Shown here in pieces: positions 42,093 through 50,851 of a stretch of 64,000 nt of DNA. Source of the DNA: Lichenicola sp964248625 (GTDB taxonomy: Bacteria; Pseudomonadota; Alphaproteobacteria; Acetobacterales; Acetobacteraceae); assembly GCA_964248625.1 (NCBI GenBank), contig CAXTZG010000002.1, positions 1 to 64,000 of the forward strand. Direction: 5' to 3'. The translations under genes were made by a program, and so were the position numbers. Numbering within the stretch: position 1 is the first letter of the stretch; each line of letters begins with the position of its first letter. The notes beneath the pieces are model-generated. The model made no database searches and was not told the origin of the DNA. It was given only the letters and a program-made list of their open reading frames with translations.

Positions 42093-43556
42093 ATGCCACG
42101 TCAACGCGCCGCGGCGAACCTGGACGAGCTGTCCCGCGTGCTGGCGGCGATCGTGACCGCTGGCCTGGGAGCACGATCGCTCCGACTGCCGCTGCTCGCA
42201 TCGAGCCTGCTGATGACCGGGTGCAGCAGCTTGCCTTTCTTTGGCAGCGGATCGGCCTCGCAGCCGCCGGGCCAGGCCGCCCTGCAGCCGCAGGCGGCAC
42301 CCGACATGCCGGTCGAGGCGCCGCCGGCGCCGGCCGGAGCGACCGGGCCGAAGGTCGGCATCCTGCTGCCGCTGAGCGGTCCGAACGGCAGCCTGGGCGT
42401 CGGCATGCTGCGGGCGGCACGGCTGGCGCTGGCGGCACCCGGCTCGCCCGGGCTCGATGTGCATGACACCGCATCGCCTGCCGGAGCGGCCCAGGCGGCC
42501 CGGCTGTCGGTGCAGGGGGGCGATGCGATCATTCTCGGCCCGCTGACCTCGACGGAGACCGCGACGGTGGCGCCGGTCGCGCAGAGCGCCGGCATCCCGG
42601 TGCTCGCCTTCACCAGCGACGTGGGCCAGGCGCGGGCAGGCGTGTGGGTGATGGGCGTGACGCCGGAGCAGCAGGTGCGACGGCTGGTGTTCGCAGCCAA
42701 GCAGGAGGGCCGCAGCAGGATCGCGGCCCTGCTGCCTTCGAACGGGTTCGGCGACGCGCTGGCTGCCGGCCTGGTACGGGCCTGCGCCGATGCCGGCCTG
42801 GCGCCTCCGACGATCCTGACCCATGCCGGAACCAGCGACAGCATCGCCGCCACCATGAAGCAGCTCGCCGATGTCTCCGCCCGGCAGGCGGTCGTGAGCC
42901 AGCAGGTCAAGGATGCCGGCACCGCCGCCAATGCCGCCGCCGCCGTCGATCCGGGTGCTGCCGCGCCGGCCGGCCAGCCGCCGGCGTCGCCCGCCGTCAT
43001 GGCGCCCGCCTCGGGCGGTACCGGCCCGCTGGCGATCGCTGCCGCTCCTGCCGCTGCGGCGCCGCCCCCGCCACCTTTGCCGCCGCCGCCGTTCGACGCG
43101 CTGTTGCTGGGCGATACCGGATTGCAGCTGAAGGAGGTGATCGCGGCGCTGCGAACCTCCGGCGTGACCTCGTCCCAGGTGCGGATCATGGGTCCGGAGC
43201 TATGGGGCGCCTTTGCCAGCAAGCTGCGCGCCCTGTCCGGCGCCTGGTATGCGGCCCCCGATCCGTCGGCCCGGACCGGCTTCGCGCAACGCTATCAGGC
43301 CGCCTATGGGCAGGGCGCCAAGCCGCTCGCCGACATCGCCTATGATGCGGCGGCCCTGGCTCGCAGCCTCGCACCCGGCGGCTACGGGACGGGCGCCCTG
43401 TCCCGTGCCGACGGCTTCGCTGGCGTCGACGGGGTCTTCACCCTGCAGCCCGACGGGCATGTGCAGCGCGCGCTGGCGATCTTCCAGGTGCAGCCGGGGG
43501 GCGGCGGCAGCATCGTCCAGGCAGCACCACGGAGCCTGTCCGATACGGGCAGCTAG
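42093..43556 (+). CDS. Penicillin-binding protein activator, LpoA-like lipoprotein
   Basis: 487 residues from ATG 42093; an ATG at 42051 with a strong GGGGGAAGGG box would add 14 residues but overlaps the rsmI start. A lipobox (LLMTGC) near residue 46 marks an outer-membrane lipoprotein. The mature part is a type-1 periplasmic-binding fold (KVGILLPLSGPNG, ILGPLTSTETATV, ALLPSNGFGDALA). A Pro/Ala-rich insert of about 60 residues splits the second lobe (residues ~290-350). Position opposite rsmI supports LpoA. It would stimulate PBP1a-type peptidoglycan synthases. Confidence 0.85.
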   Translation: MPRQRAAANLDELSRVLAAIVTAGLGARSLRLPLLASSLLMTGCSSLPFFGSGSASQPPGQAALQPQAAPDMPVEAPPAPAGATGPKVGILLPLSGPNGSLGVGMLRAARLALAAPGSPGLDVHDTASPAGAAQAARLSVQGGDAIILGPLTSTETATVAPVAQSAGIPVLAFTSDVGQARAGVWVMGVTPEQQVRRLVFAAKQEGRSRIAALLPSNGFGDALAAGLVRACADAGLAPPTILTHAGTSDSIAATMKQLADVSARQAVVSQQVKDAGTAANAAAAVDPGAAAPAGQPPASPAVMAPASGGTGPLAIAAAPAAAAPPPPPLPPPPFDALLLGDTGLQLKEVIAALRTSGVTSSQVRIMGPELWGAFASKLRALSGAWYAAPDPSARTGFAQRYQAAYGQGAKPLADIAYDAAALARSLAPGGYGTGALSRADGFAGVDGVFTLQPDGHVQRALAIFQVQPGGGGSIVQAAPRSLSDTGS

Positions 43557-43576
43557 TCGGCCGGTCGGGCCGGGGC

Positions 43577-43945
43577 TCAGGCGGCGACGATCGCGCCGCA
43601 GGCGAGGACCGGACGGATGCAGTGCAGTGCCGCCTCGAAGCTGGCATAGCTGCCGAGCTTGTGGCCGCGCAGATGGTCGATCACCAGCCAGCGCATGCCC
43701 TCGGGGCGGATCATGTAGGCCGGATCGGCGTTCTCGCGCACCCAGACCAGCACATGCTCGAGCGCCACGGCGGCGTCGGTGGGCGTGCGCGGCGACACGT
43801 CGACGTCGCACAGCCCCATGGCGGTGCCGGCCTGCAGCCAGCGCATCAGGTATTCACGGTGGCGCGGCAGGAAGCGCAGCCGCAACGGCACGATGTTGGA
43901 GTTGGCAGGGAATTCCTGGAGCAGCGCAGGCGCAGGCTTAGCCAT
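43577..43945 (-). CDS. Hypothetical protein, 122 residues
   Basis: A small soluble alpha/beta-looking protein with no signal or membrane segment. It contains FLPRHREYLMRWLQAG, VWVRENADP and MRWLVIDHLRGHKLGSYASFEAALHCI. GAAGGG lies seven bases before the ATG. Last minus-strand gene below the lipid A row, 166 bases after the LpxL-type gene. I do not recognise the family. Confidence 0.65.
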   Translation of the reverse strand: MAKPAPALLQEFPANSNIVPLRLRFLPRHREYLMRWLQAGTAMGLCDVDVSPRTPTDAAVALEHVLVWVRENADPAYMIRPEGMRWLVIDHLRGHKLGSYASFEAALHCIRPVLACGAIVAA

Positions 43946-44051
43946 GATCAACCCTTCGAGGATTAGGCTCGCTATTTCGTGAGGACCGTAACTGTCCCCA
44001 GAACGCCGTCGCAATTGGAATCGTCGCCAAGTCCTCGTCCGGACAGGTCAT
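43938..44051 (-). CDS. Possible 37-residue ORF upstream of the 122-residue hypothetical
   Basis: ATG with GGAG eight bases upstream, encoding MTCPDEDLATIPIATAFWGQ and a basic tail. Its stop (TAA) overlaps the first codons of the next gene, a layout that would permit coupling. Composition is less GC-rich than neighbours. No family recognised; may be chance. Confidence 0.2.
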   Translation of the reverse strand: MTCPDEDLATIPIATAFWGQLRSSRNSEPNPRRVDHG

Positions 44052-44111
44052 TTCGACTCCATCAAAACATGTGTGGCAGAATTGCAATGATCCGTTACGC
44101 AGCCGCCTCGG

Positions 44112-45038
44112 TTACTTCATGTGCCGTGTGAGTTCTTTCGGCCAACGCCTGTGCAGCCACAGCCAGCTGTGCGGCGTCTCACGAATCCAGCCCTCGAGCA
44201 CGTCATTGATACGCTGTGTCAAAATGGCCTGATCGGCCATCCTGTCGCCGGTGTCGGGCAGCGCCAGCGGCGAGTCCACCACCAGGCGCAGCCGCGCGGG
44301 GCCGATCCGCTCGACCCGCCCGGCGATGACCGGGCAGCGCTGCCGCAGGGCGATCGCCGCCAGTGCGGTTGCCGTCATCGCCGGCTGGCCGAACAGCCGG
44401 GCCTCGATCCCGTCATTCATCTTCTGGTCGACCAGCATGCCGAGCGAGCCGCCGCGCAGCACATGCGCCAGGGCCAGCCGCGCGCCCCGCGCGCCCTTGG
44501 CGAACAGCGGCACCGGGGTGCCCATCGCGGCGTCGCGCAGGTCGCGGATCATCTTGTCCACCAGCGGATTGCCGGCCGCGCGATAGAAGGAGGAGAAGCG
44601 CAGCCCGAAATGCGCCACCGCCTGCGGCAGCATCTCCCAGTTGCCGATATGGGCCGACACGAACAGCACCGGCCCGCCGATCCGGGCCTGCGCCTCCAGC
44701 ACCTCCGCGCCCCGCGCCACCCAGCCCGGACCGGAGGCGGTGTCCTTGCGCAGCGCCGCCAGATGCGGGAACTCCGCCGCCGTCCGGCCGAGATTGTCCC
44801 AGACCCCGCGCACGATGCGCCGTCGCGCAGCCGCGTCCAGCTCGGGCATCGTCAGGCGCAGGTTCGCGTCCGCCACCCGCGACACCGGCAGCAGCGGCCC
44901 GATCGCACGGCAGAGCCTGCCGCCGAGATCCGAGGCCCGCACCGGCCCCAGCCGCCGGAACAGCCCGAGCAGCAGGCGGACGGCCACCGCCTCCAGCCGC
45001 TGCAGGACGACGTCGGCCGCCTTCGCGGGCGGCATCAT
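44112..45038 (-). CDS. LpxL/HtrB-type lipid A acyltransferase
   Basis: 308 residues. The acyltransferase catalytic motif H-x4-E is in SAHIGNWEML, with FYRAAGNPLVD and LVDQKMNDGI following, as in lipid A lauroyl/myristoyl transferases. One hydrophobic N-terminal segment would anchor it to the inner membrane. It adds secondary acyl chains to Kdo-lipid A. The start overlaps the lpxK stop (ATGA); two adjacent ATGs are possible. Confidence 0.88.
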   Translation of the reverse strand: MMPPAKAADVVLQRLEAVAVRLLLGLFRRLGPVRASDLGGRLCRAIGPLLPVSRVADANLRLTMPELDAAARRRIVRGVWDNLGRTAAEFPHLAALRKDTASGPGWVARGAEVLEAQARIGGPVLFVSAHIGNWEMLPQAVAHFGLRFSSFYRAAGNPLVDKMIRDLRDAAMGTPVPLFAKGARGARLALAHVLRGGSLGMLVDQKMNDGIEARLFGQPAMTATALAAIALRQRCPVIAGRVERIGPARLRLVVDSPLALPDTGDRMADQAILTQRINDVLEGWIRETPHSWLWLHRRWPKELTRHMK

Positions 45039-46015
45039 GCACCGGCCGTCATGCGGTCAAGCAGCGCGCCGCGGGCCGTCGGATCGAGCCAGCGCAGGCA
45101 GACCGGGGCGACGATGACGGCGGCCCGCAGCGCTGACGGCAGCCGCACGGCATCCTTGGCCGTTGTGATCAGCGTCGCCTGCAGCCGGGCGGCGTCGCGC
45201 TGCAGCCGGTCGAGCTCGGCCGGCCGGAAGCGATGATGGTCGGCAAAGCCATGGGTCTGCAGCAGGGTCAGCCCCTGCGCCTCGAGTGTTTGGAAGAACT
45301 TGGCCGGCCGCGCGATGCCGGCGAAGGCCAGCAGCCTGCGGCCGCCCAGGCCGGCGATCGCCGGCCCCATCGCCAGCTCGGCCCGCAGCAGCGGCAGGGC
45401 CCGCGGCAGCCTGCCGGCGTCGCCGGTGGCGTCCGGACCGATCAGCACCGCCGCGGCGGCGCGTGCGGCGGCGGCGGCCACCGGCTCGCGCAGGGGACCC
45501 GCCGGCAGCAGCCGGCCGTTGCCGAACCCCACCGCCCCGTCGATCACCAGCAGCGGCCAGTCCTGGACGAGGCCGGGATTCTGCATCCCGTCATCCATCA
45601 GCAGGATCTGCGCGCCCAACGCGATCGCCGCGCGGGCCCCTGCCGCGCGATCAGCCGACACCCAGCAGGGCACCCGCTCCGCCAGCAGCAGCGCCTCGTC
45701 CCCGACCAGTGCCGCGTCGTGACGATCCGGCTCGACCCGCAGCACGCCGGGCCGGCCGCGTCCGCCATAGCCGCGCGTCAGGCAGTGCACCGAAACGCCG
45801 CGATCGATCAGCCCCTGCGCCAGGTCGAGTGCCAGCGTCGTCTTGCCGGCACCACCCACCCCGACATTGCCGCAGCAGATGACCGGCACTGGCGCCCGCC
45901 AGCCCGGCCGGCGCAGCCGGCGCGCCGTGGCGCGCGCGGTGATCGCGGCGAGCGGCCCGAGCAGCGCAACAGCGAGGCCCGGGCGACGCCGGTACCAGAA
46001 GCCGGGCGGCCTCAT
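45035..46015 (-). CDS. lpxK: Tetraacyldisaccharide 4'-kinase
   Basis: 326 residues. Membrane-associated N-terminus (LAVALLGPLAAITARATAR), Walker A in GNVGVGGAGKTT (about residue 50), RGYGGRGR, and LLMDDGMQNP as the Walker-B-like segment; TTAKDAVRLP near the C-terminus. It phosphorylates the 4' position of the lipid A precursor. Start and stop overlap neighbours waaA and the LpxL-type gene. Confidence 0.94.
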   Translation of the reverse strand: MRPPGFWYRRRPGLAVALLGPLAAITARATARRLRRPGWRAPVPVICCGNVGVGGAGKTTLALDLAQGLIDRGVSVHCLTRGYGGRGRPGVLRVEPDRHDAALVGDEALLLAERVPCWVSADRAAGARAAIALGAQILLMDDGMQNPGLVQDWPLLVIDGAVGFGNGRLLPAGPLREPVAAAAARAAAAVLIGPDATGDAGRLPRALPLLRAELAMGPAIAGLGGRRLLAFAGIARPAKFFQTLEAQGLTLLQTHGFADHHRFRPAELDRLQRDAARLQATLITTAKDAVRLPSALRAAVIVAPVCLRWLDPTARGALLDRMTAGA

Positions 46016-47319
46016 CCGCGCTTCGGCCGGGCCGATAGCTCCAGCAGCCGCTGCGCCAGCCGCTCCGGCAGCCCGGCGGACGCATCGGCCGGCCCCCGTG
46101 CTGCCACCGCCATGCGGCCTCGCGCCTGCGGATCGGACAGCATGCGGTCCAGCCACCGCTCCAGCGCCGCCTCGTCATCCGTCACCATGAGGCCACCCGC
46201 CGCCTGCAACCGGCCGACATCTGCCGTGAAGTTCTGCGTCAGCGGCCCGATCGCGATGGCGCAGCCCAGCCGCGCCGGCTCCAGCGGGTTATGTCCGCCG
46301 CCCGGCGGCTGCACCGTGGGCAGGCTGTTGCCGAGCAGCACGCTGTCGATCAACCGATACAGCAGCCCGAGCTCGCCCAGCGTGTCGCAGATCCAGAAGC
46401 CGTGCGTCGGGTCCGGATCCTGGCCGTCCCCGCGCCGCGGCGCATCGTCGAGCAGGGCGGCGACGGTGGCGCCGCGCTCGGGATGCCGGGGCGCCACCAC
46501 GGTCAGCAGCCCTGGATGCCGGGACGCCAGCGCGCGGTGCAGCCTGGCGACCGACGCCTCCTCGCCCTCATGGGTGCTGGCGGCGAGCCAGACCGGGCGG
46601 TCGCCCAGCATGCCGCGCAGCCGCGCCTGCTCGGTCTCGTCGACCGGCAGCGCTGCCGCCGCCTGCTTGAGGTCCCCGTCATGCTCCACCGCCGGCGCGC
46701 CCAGGGCACGCAGGCGCGACGCATCCTCCTCCGAGCGCGCCGTGATCCAGTCGAAGGCGCCGAACAGCGGCCGGGCCGCGATGCCGGCCCGGCTCCAGGC
46801 GCGCGCGCTGCGCTGCGACAGGCGGGCATTGACCAGTGCCAGCGCGATGCCGCGGGCGACGCAGCCGGCGATCAGGTTCGGCCAGAGCTCGCTCTCCACC
46901 AGCACCGCGAGATCCGGCCGCCAGTGGTCCAGGAAGCGGCCGACCCAGCGCGGCACGTCGAGCGGCACGAGGCGACGCCGCACGCGACGGTCGAGGCCGC
47001 TTTCCGCCAGACGCTGCGCCGCCAGATGCTGCGCCGACACGGTGGCGGTGGTGAGCAGCAGGGTCAGCGCCGGATCGAGCCGGCACAGCGCCTCCAGCAG
47101 CGGCAGCAGCGACAGCGTCTCGCCGACGCTGGCCGCATGCAGCCAGATCAGGGGGCCGTCCGGCCGGGACGAGGCCTCCAAGCCGCGCCGCTCGCCCAGC
47201 CGATCCGCCAGCTCCTTGCCCCGGCGCAGGCGACGTCGCAGCAGCAGCCGGACCGCCGGCTCGGCCAGCATGGCCGCGATCCGCCAGGCCGCGAACGCCG
47301 GACCGAGCCTGCGTTTCAT
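46012..47319 (-). CDS. waaA: 3-deoxy-D-manno-octulosonic acid transferase
   Basis: 435 residues. N-terminal basic/hydrophobic anchor, then WLHAASVGETLS (acceptor base glutamate), VLVESELWPNL, LVNARLSQRSARAW, and ASTHEGEE; the C-terminal nucleotide site contains LLGNSLPTV and GHNPLEPA. It transfers Kdo from CMP-Kdo to lipid IVA. It overlaps both the DUF374 gene (ATGA) and lpxK, so the three are tightly coupled. Confidence 0.95.
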   Translation of the reverse strand: MKRRLGPAFAAWRIAAMLAEPAVRLLLRRRLRRGKELADRLGERRGLEASSRPDGPLIWLHAASVGETLSLLPLLEALCRLDPALTLLLTTATVSAQHLAAQRLAESGLDRRVRRRLVPLDVPRWVGRFLDHWRPDLAVLVESELWPNLIAGCVARGIALALVNARLSQRSARAWSRAGIAARPLFGAFDWITARSEEDASRLRALGAPAVEHDGDLKQAAAALPVDETEQARLRGMLGDRPVWLAASTHEGEEASVARLHRALASRHPGLLTVVAPRHPERGATVAALLDDAPRRGDGQDPDPTHGFWICDTLGELGLLYRLIDSVLLGNSLPTVQPPGGGHNPLEPARLGCAIAIGPLTQNFTADVGRLQAAGGLMVTDDEAALERWLDRMLSDPQARGRMAVAARGPADASAGLPERLAQRLLELSARPKRG

Positions 47320-48074
47320 GCCCCGGCCTGCAGGCATGCCACGGCGGCATCGAGCGACGCGGCGATCGAAGGCACCGCCGCCGCCCAGTCGCGCGGCGGC
47401 ACCGTGATCGGCGCCATGCAGACGACGCGGCCGCGTCCAAACGGCAGCGGCAGGATCATCCGGTCCCAAGAGCCGAGCCGGAACGAGGGCCGGCAGCAGG
47501 CGGCAGCCGCGATCACTGGCGCGCCCGACAGGGCGGCGAGCCGGGCGACGCCGGGCTGCACGCGGTGCCGCGGGCCGCGCGGCCCGTCCGGCGTGATGGC
47601 GACCAGACTGCCGTCGCGCAGCAGGCCCAGCAGGCTGCGCAGGGCGGCGGCACCACCCTTGTCGCGCAGGGCACGCGCGCCGGCGTCCCGGCGCCGCTCG
47701 GAAGAGCCGGCGATCGTCTGCACCCCCCAACGCCGCACGATGTCGGTGATCATCTGCCCGTCGCGATGCCGGCTGATCAGCACCGTCATGGTCAGCGCCG
47801 GGCTCGCCCGCTTGGCATGCCACCACAGTGCCGGCACCAGCGGCAGGAACTCGTGCCAGAAGGCGACGATCGCGGTGCGTCCCTCGAGTCCCAGCATGAA
47901 CGGCCAGGCCTCGTCGGGCGCCTCGACGGTCCAGCGCGTGGTGCGCAGGGCGAGGCTGAGATATCCGCCCACCAGCCGCCCGATGCCGTTGCGGACGATC
48001 CGGCTGCGCAGCACGCGCTTCAGCATGGCGCTCGGCGATGTTTCACGTGGAACATCCAGGCGACGCGCGAGCAT
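47316..48074 (-). CDS. DUF374 lysophospholipid acyltransferase-family protein
   Basis: 252 residues from ATG 48074, which has GGAGG seven bases upstream. Core motifs are FWHEFLPLVP, SRHRDGQMI and ITPDGPRGPRHRVQPG, typical of DUF374 proteins found beside waaA in alphaproteobacteria. Probably an inner-membrane-associated acyltransferase in lipid A or phospholipid modification. A parS sequence lies within its first ten codons or so. Confidence 0.88.
   Translation of the reverse strand: MLARRLDVPRETSPSAMLKRVLRSRIVRNGIGRLVGGYLSLALRTTRWTVEAPDEAWPFMLGLEGRTAIVAFWHEFLPLVPALWWHAKRASPALTMTVLISRHRDGQMITDIVRRWGVQTIAGSSERRRDAGARALRDKGGAAALRSLLGLLRDGSLVAITPDGPRGPRHRVQPGVARLAALSGAPVIAAAACCRPSFRLGSWDRMILPLPFGRGRVVCMAPITVPPRDWAAAVPSIAASLDAAVACLQAGA
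48039..48054. other. parS centromere site (ParB-binding)
   Basis: TGTTTCACGTGGAACA. Its reverse complement TGTTCCACGTGAAACA fits the bacterial consensus TGTTNCACGTGAAACA at every fixed position. It is within the 5' end of the DUF374 gene, as parS sites often are inside genes. Other CACGTG occurrences in the window lack the flanking TGTT/AACA. parS sites cluster near oriC, so this locus is probably origin-proximal. Confidence 0.85.
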
Positions 48075-48113
48075 CGTCAGGCCTCCGAGCACTCCTGTGA
48101 CGACGCATGATGC

Positions 48114-49187
48114 CTAGCGTCCGGTTTGGCCACGGTGCCGCAACAGGTGATCGGCCAGCACGCAGGCCAGCATCGCCTCGCCGACTGGAACCGCCCGGAT
48201 GCCGACGCACGGGTCATGCCGTCCCGTGGTCGACACCTCGACCGCCTCCCCGTCGCGGGTCACCGAGGCGACCGGGGTCAGGATCGAGCTGGTCGGCTTC
48301 ACCGCGAAGCGCGCCGTCACCGGCTGGCCGGTCGAGATGCCGCCCAGCACGCCGCCGGCCTGGTTGGAGCCGAACGCGATGCGTCCGTCTCGCATCGTCA
48401 TCGCGTCGGCATTGTTCTCGCCGCTGAGGCTTGCGGCGGCGAACCCGGCGCCGATCTCCACGCCCTTGACCGCATTGATGCCCATCAGCGCCGCGGCGAG
48501 ATCGGCATCCAGCTTGCCGTAGAGCGGGGCCCCGAGCCCGGGCGGCACGCCATCGGCCTCCAGGGCGATGATCGCCCCCGTCGACGAGCCCTCCTTGCGC
48601 ACCTGATCCAGATACGCCTCCCAGCCCGGCACGGCGGCTGCGTCGGGACAGAAGAACGGGTTGCGCCCGGTCTCGTCCCAGTCCCAGCGCGCGGGATCGA
48701 TGCCGTGCGGCCCCACCTGCACCAGCGCCCCGCGGATCTGCACCCCGGGTCCGAGCACCAGCCGCGCCACGGCGCCGGCGGCCACCCGTACCGCGGTCTC
48801 CCGCGCCGAGGAGCGCCCGCCGCCGCGCGGATCGCGCAGGCCGTATTTCAGCTCGTAGGCGACATCAGCGTGCCCCGGACGATAGCGGTCGACGAGGTTG
48901 CCATAGTCCTTGCTGCGCTGGTCGACGTTTTCGATTTGCAGCGAGATCGGCGTGCCCGTCGTGTGCCCCTCGTAGGTGCCCGACAGGATGCGCACGGCAT
49001 CCGGCTCGCGCCGCTGCGTGGTGAAGCGCGACTGCCCCGGCCGCCTGCGGTCGAGGAACGGCTGGATGTCGGTCTCGGACAGCGCCAGTCCCGGCGGGCA
49101 GCCATCGATCACGCAGCCGATCGCCGGCCCGTGGCTCTCGCCCCAGCTGGTGACGCGAAACAGGTGGCCAAAACTGTTGTGCGACAT
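48114..49187 (-). CDS. aroC: Chorismate synthase
   Basis: 357 residues. FMN/EPSP-binding signatures are GESHGPAIGCVIDG, RYRPGHADVAYELKYG, GGGRSSARETAVRVAAGA and GRHDPCVG. It makes chorismate for aromatic amino acids and folate. It starts 24 bases after the fabI stop. Confidence 0.97.
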   Translation of the reverse strand: MSHNSFGHLFRVTSWGESHGPAIGCVIDGCPPGLALSETDIQPFLDRRRPGQSRFTTQRREPDAVRILSGTYEGHTTGTPISLQIENVDQRSKDYGNLVDRYRPGHADVAYELKYGLRDPRGGGRSSARETAVRVAAGAVARLVLGPGVQIRGALVQVGPHGIDPARWDWDETGRNPFFCPDAAAVPGWEAYLDQVRKEGSSTGAIIALEADGVPPGLGAPLYGKLDADLAAALMGINAVKGVEIGAGFAAASLSGENNADAMTMRDGRIAFGSNQAGGVLGGISTGQPVTARFAVKPTSSILTPVASVTRDGEAVEVSTTGRHDPCVGIRAVPVGEAMLACVLADHLLRHRGQTGR

Positions 49188-49211
49188 CGCCCTCGGTCCG
49201 GCGCCGGACCG

Positions 49212-50051
49212 TCAGTCCTTGATGGTGGCGATGTCGGGGGCTGCCGGGTTCTTCATGCCGACCAGATGATAGCCGCTGTCGACATGATGCACCTCGCCGG
49301 TGACCCCGGCCGACAGGTCCGACAGCAGATACAGCCCGGCGCCGCCGACCTCGTCGATGCTCACGTTGCGCTCGAGCGGCGCGTTCAGCTGGTTCCATTT
49401 CAGGATGTAGCTGAAATCGCCGATGCCGCTGGCCGCCAGCGTCTTGATCGGGCCGGCCGAGATGGCGTTCACGCGAATGCCGTCGCCGCCCAGATCGGTC
49501 GCCATGTAGCGCACCGACGCCTCCAGCGCCGCCTTGGCCACGCCCATCATGTTGTAGTGCGGCATCACCCGCTCGGCGCCGAGATAGGTCAGGGTCAGCA
49601 GCGAGCCGCCCGACTGCATCAGCGCGCTCGCCCGCCTGGCGACGGCGGTGAAGGAATAGCAGGAGATGTCGAGCGCCTGCAGAAAGGCGTCGCGCGGCGT
49701 GTCGAGGTAGCGGCCGCGCAGATACTGCTTGTCGGCCCAGCCGATCGCATGCACCAGGAAGTCGAACCTGCCCCAGGCGCTCTCGATCTGCGCGAAGGTC
49801 TCGTCCATCGCCGCATCGTCCGAAACGTCGCAGGGCAGCACGATCGTGCTGCCGACGCTGTCTGCCAGCGGCCGCACGCGCTTCTCCAGCGCCTCGCCCT
49901 GGAAGGTGAAGGCGAGTTCGGCCCCCTGTGCGGCACAGGCCGAGGCGATGCCCCAGGCGATCGAGCGGTTGTTGGCAACGCCCATGATCAGTCCGCGCTT
50001 GCCCTGCATCAGGGTGCCGCGGAGGGGAAGGTTGCTGGGGCCCTCTGGCAT
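49212..50051 (-). CDS. fabI: Enoyl-[acyl-carrier-protein] reductase (NADH)
   Basis: 279 residues from ATG 50051 (265 from an internal ATG at 50009). LIMGVANNRSIAWGIA is the cofactor loop; TYLGAERVMPHYNMMGVAKAAL holds the Y-x6-Y-x3-MxxxK-type catalytic residues. It reduces enoyl-ACP in fatty acid elongation and is the family target of triclosan and isoniazid-type inhibitors. First gene of the fabI-aroC pair and probably of the lipid A row. Confidence 0.95.
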   Translation of the reverse strand: MPEGPSNLPLRGTLMQGKRGLIMGVANNRSIAWGIASACAAQGAELAFTFQGEALEKRVRPLADSVGSTIVLPCDVSDDAAMDETFAQIESAWGRFDFLVHAIGWADKQYLRGRYLDTPRDAFLQALDISCYSFTAVARRASALMQSGGSLLTLTYLGAERVMPHYNMMGVAKAALEASVRYMATDLGGDGIRVNAISAGPIKTLAASGIGDFSYILKWNQLNAPLERNVSIDEVGGAGLYLLSDLSAGVTGEVHHVDSGYHLVGMKNPAAPDIATIKD

Positions 50052-50218
50052 GGACGGTCTCGATCTCGGTGGGCGGGGAATGAACTGGAAGCAGGCTGCC
50101 ACGCTCGTGGTCGCACACCGCCCTGGACGGGACAAGGGGCGGACCTTCCCCCTTGGCGCGACATCCGGGGCGGAGCAGAGTTCTGCCGGTCGCGGCGCGA
50201 TCCGCCTTGGAGGAAATC

Positions 50219-50821
50219 ATGGCGCATGCGCCACTCGACGTGGTCGCCGACCCGGTCGCACTGTTCCGGATCTGGCTGGACGACGCCACCGCGACCGAGC
50301 CGAACGACCCGACGGCCATGGCCCTGGCGACCGTGTCGGCAGACGGCATGCCGTCGGTGCGCATGGTGCTGCTCAAGGACGTCGATGACCGCGGCTTCGT
50401 GTTCTACACCAACAAGCAGAGCCGCAAGGCCGGACATCTGGGGGCGAGCCGCCAGGCCGGGCTGCTGTTCCATTGGAAGACCCAGCGCCGCCAGGTGCGG
50501 ATCGAGGGCGCGATCGAGGATGTCGCCGACGCCGACGCCGACAGCTATTTCCGCAGCCGGGCCCGCATCTCGCGTCTGGGCGCCATCGCGTCGGATCAGT
50601 CGCGGCCGCTGCCGGAGCGCGCCGAGCTCGAACGCCGCCTGGCAGACGCCGACGCGCGCCATCCGGGCGAGGACGTGCCGCGCCCGACGCACTGGTCCGG
50701 CTACCGCGTGCTGCCGGCGCTGATGGAGTTCTGGCAGGACATGCCATACCGCCTGCACGACCGGATGGTGTATCGTCGCGACGACGGAGTCGGCTGGCAG
50801 ACCACCCGTCTCTATCCCTGA
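50219..50821 (+). CDS. pdxH: Pyridoxamine/pyridoxine 5'-phosphate oxidase
   Basis: 200 residues. RMVLLKDVDDRGFVFYTN and SRKAGHLGASRQAGLLFHWK are the FMN/substrate-binding segments; the C-terminal WQTTRLYP resembles the conserved RL-x-P end. It makes pyridoxal phosphate. ATG 50219 has GGAGGA eight bases upstream. It is divergent from fabI; the 167-base space between contains a hairpin CAAGGGG/CCCCTTG (50133-50155). Confidence 0.95.
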   Translation: MAHAPLDVVADPVALFRIWLDDATATEPNDPTAMALATVSADGMPSVRMVLLKDVDDRGFVFYTNKQSRKAGHLGASRQAGLLFHWKTQRRQVRIEGAIEDVADADADSYFRSRARISRLGAIASDQSRPLPERAELERRLADADARHPGEDVPRPTHWSGYRVLPALMEFWQDMPYRLHDRMVYRRDDGVGWQTTRLYP

Positions 50822-50851
50822 TCCGCCCGCCCGATCCGGTGAGGACCATCC

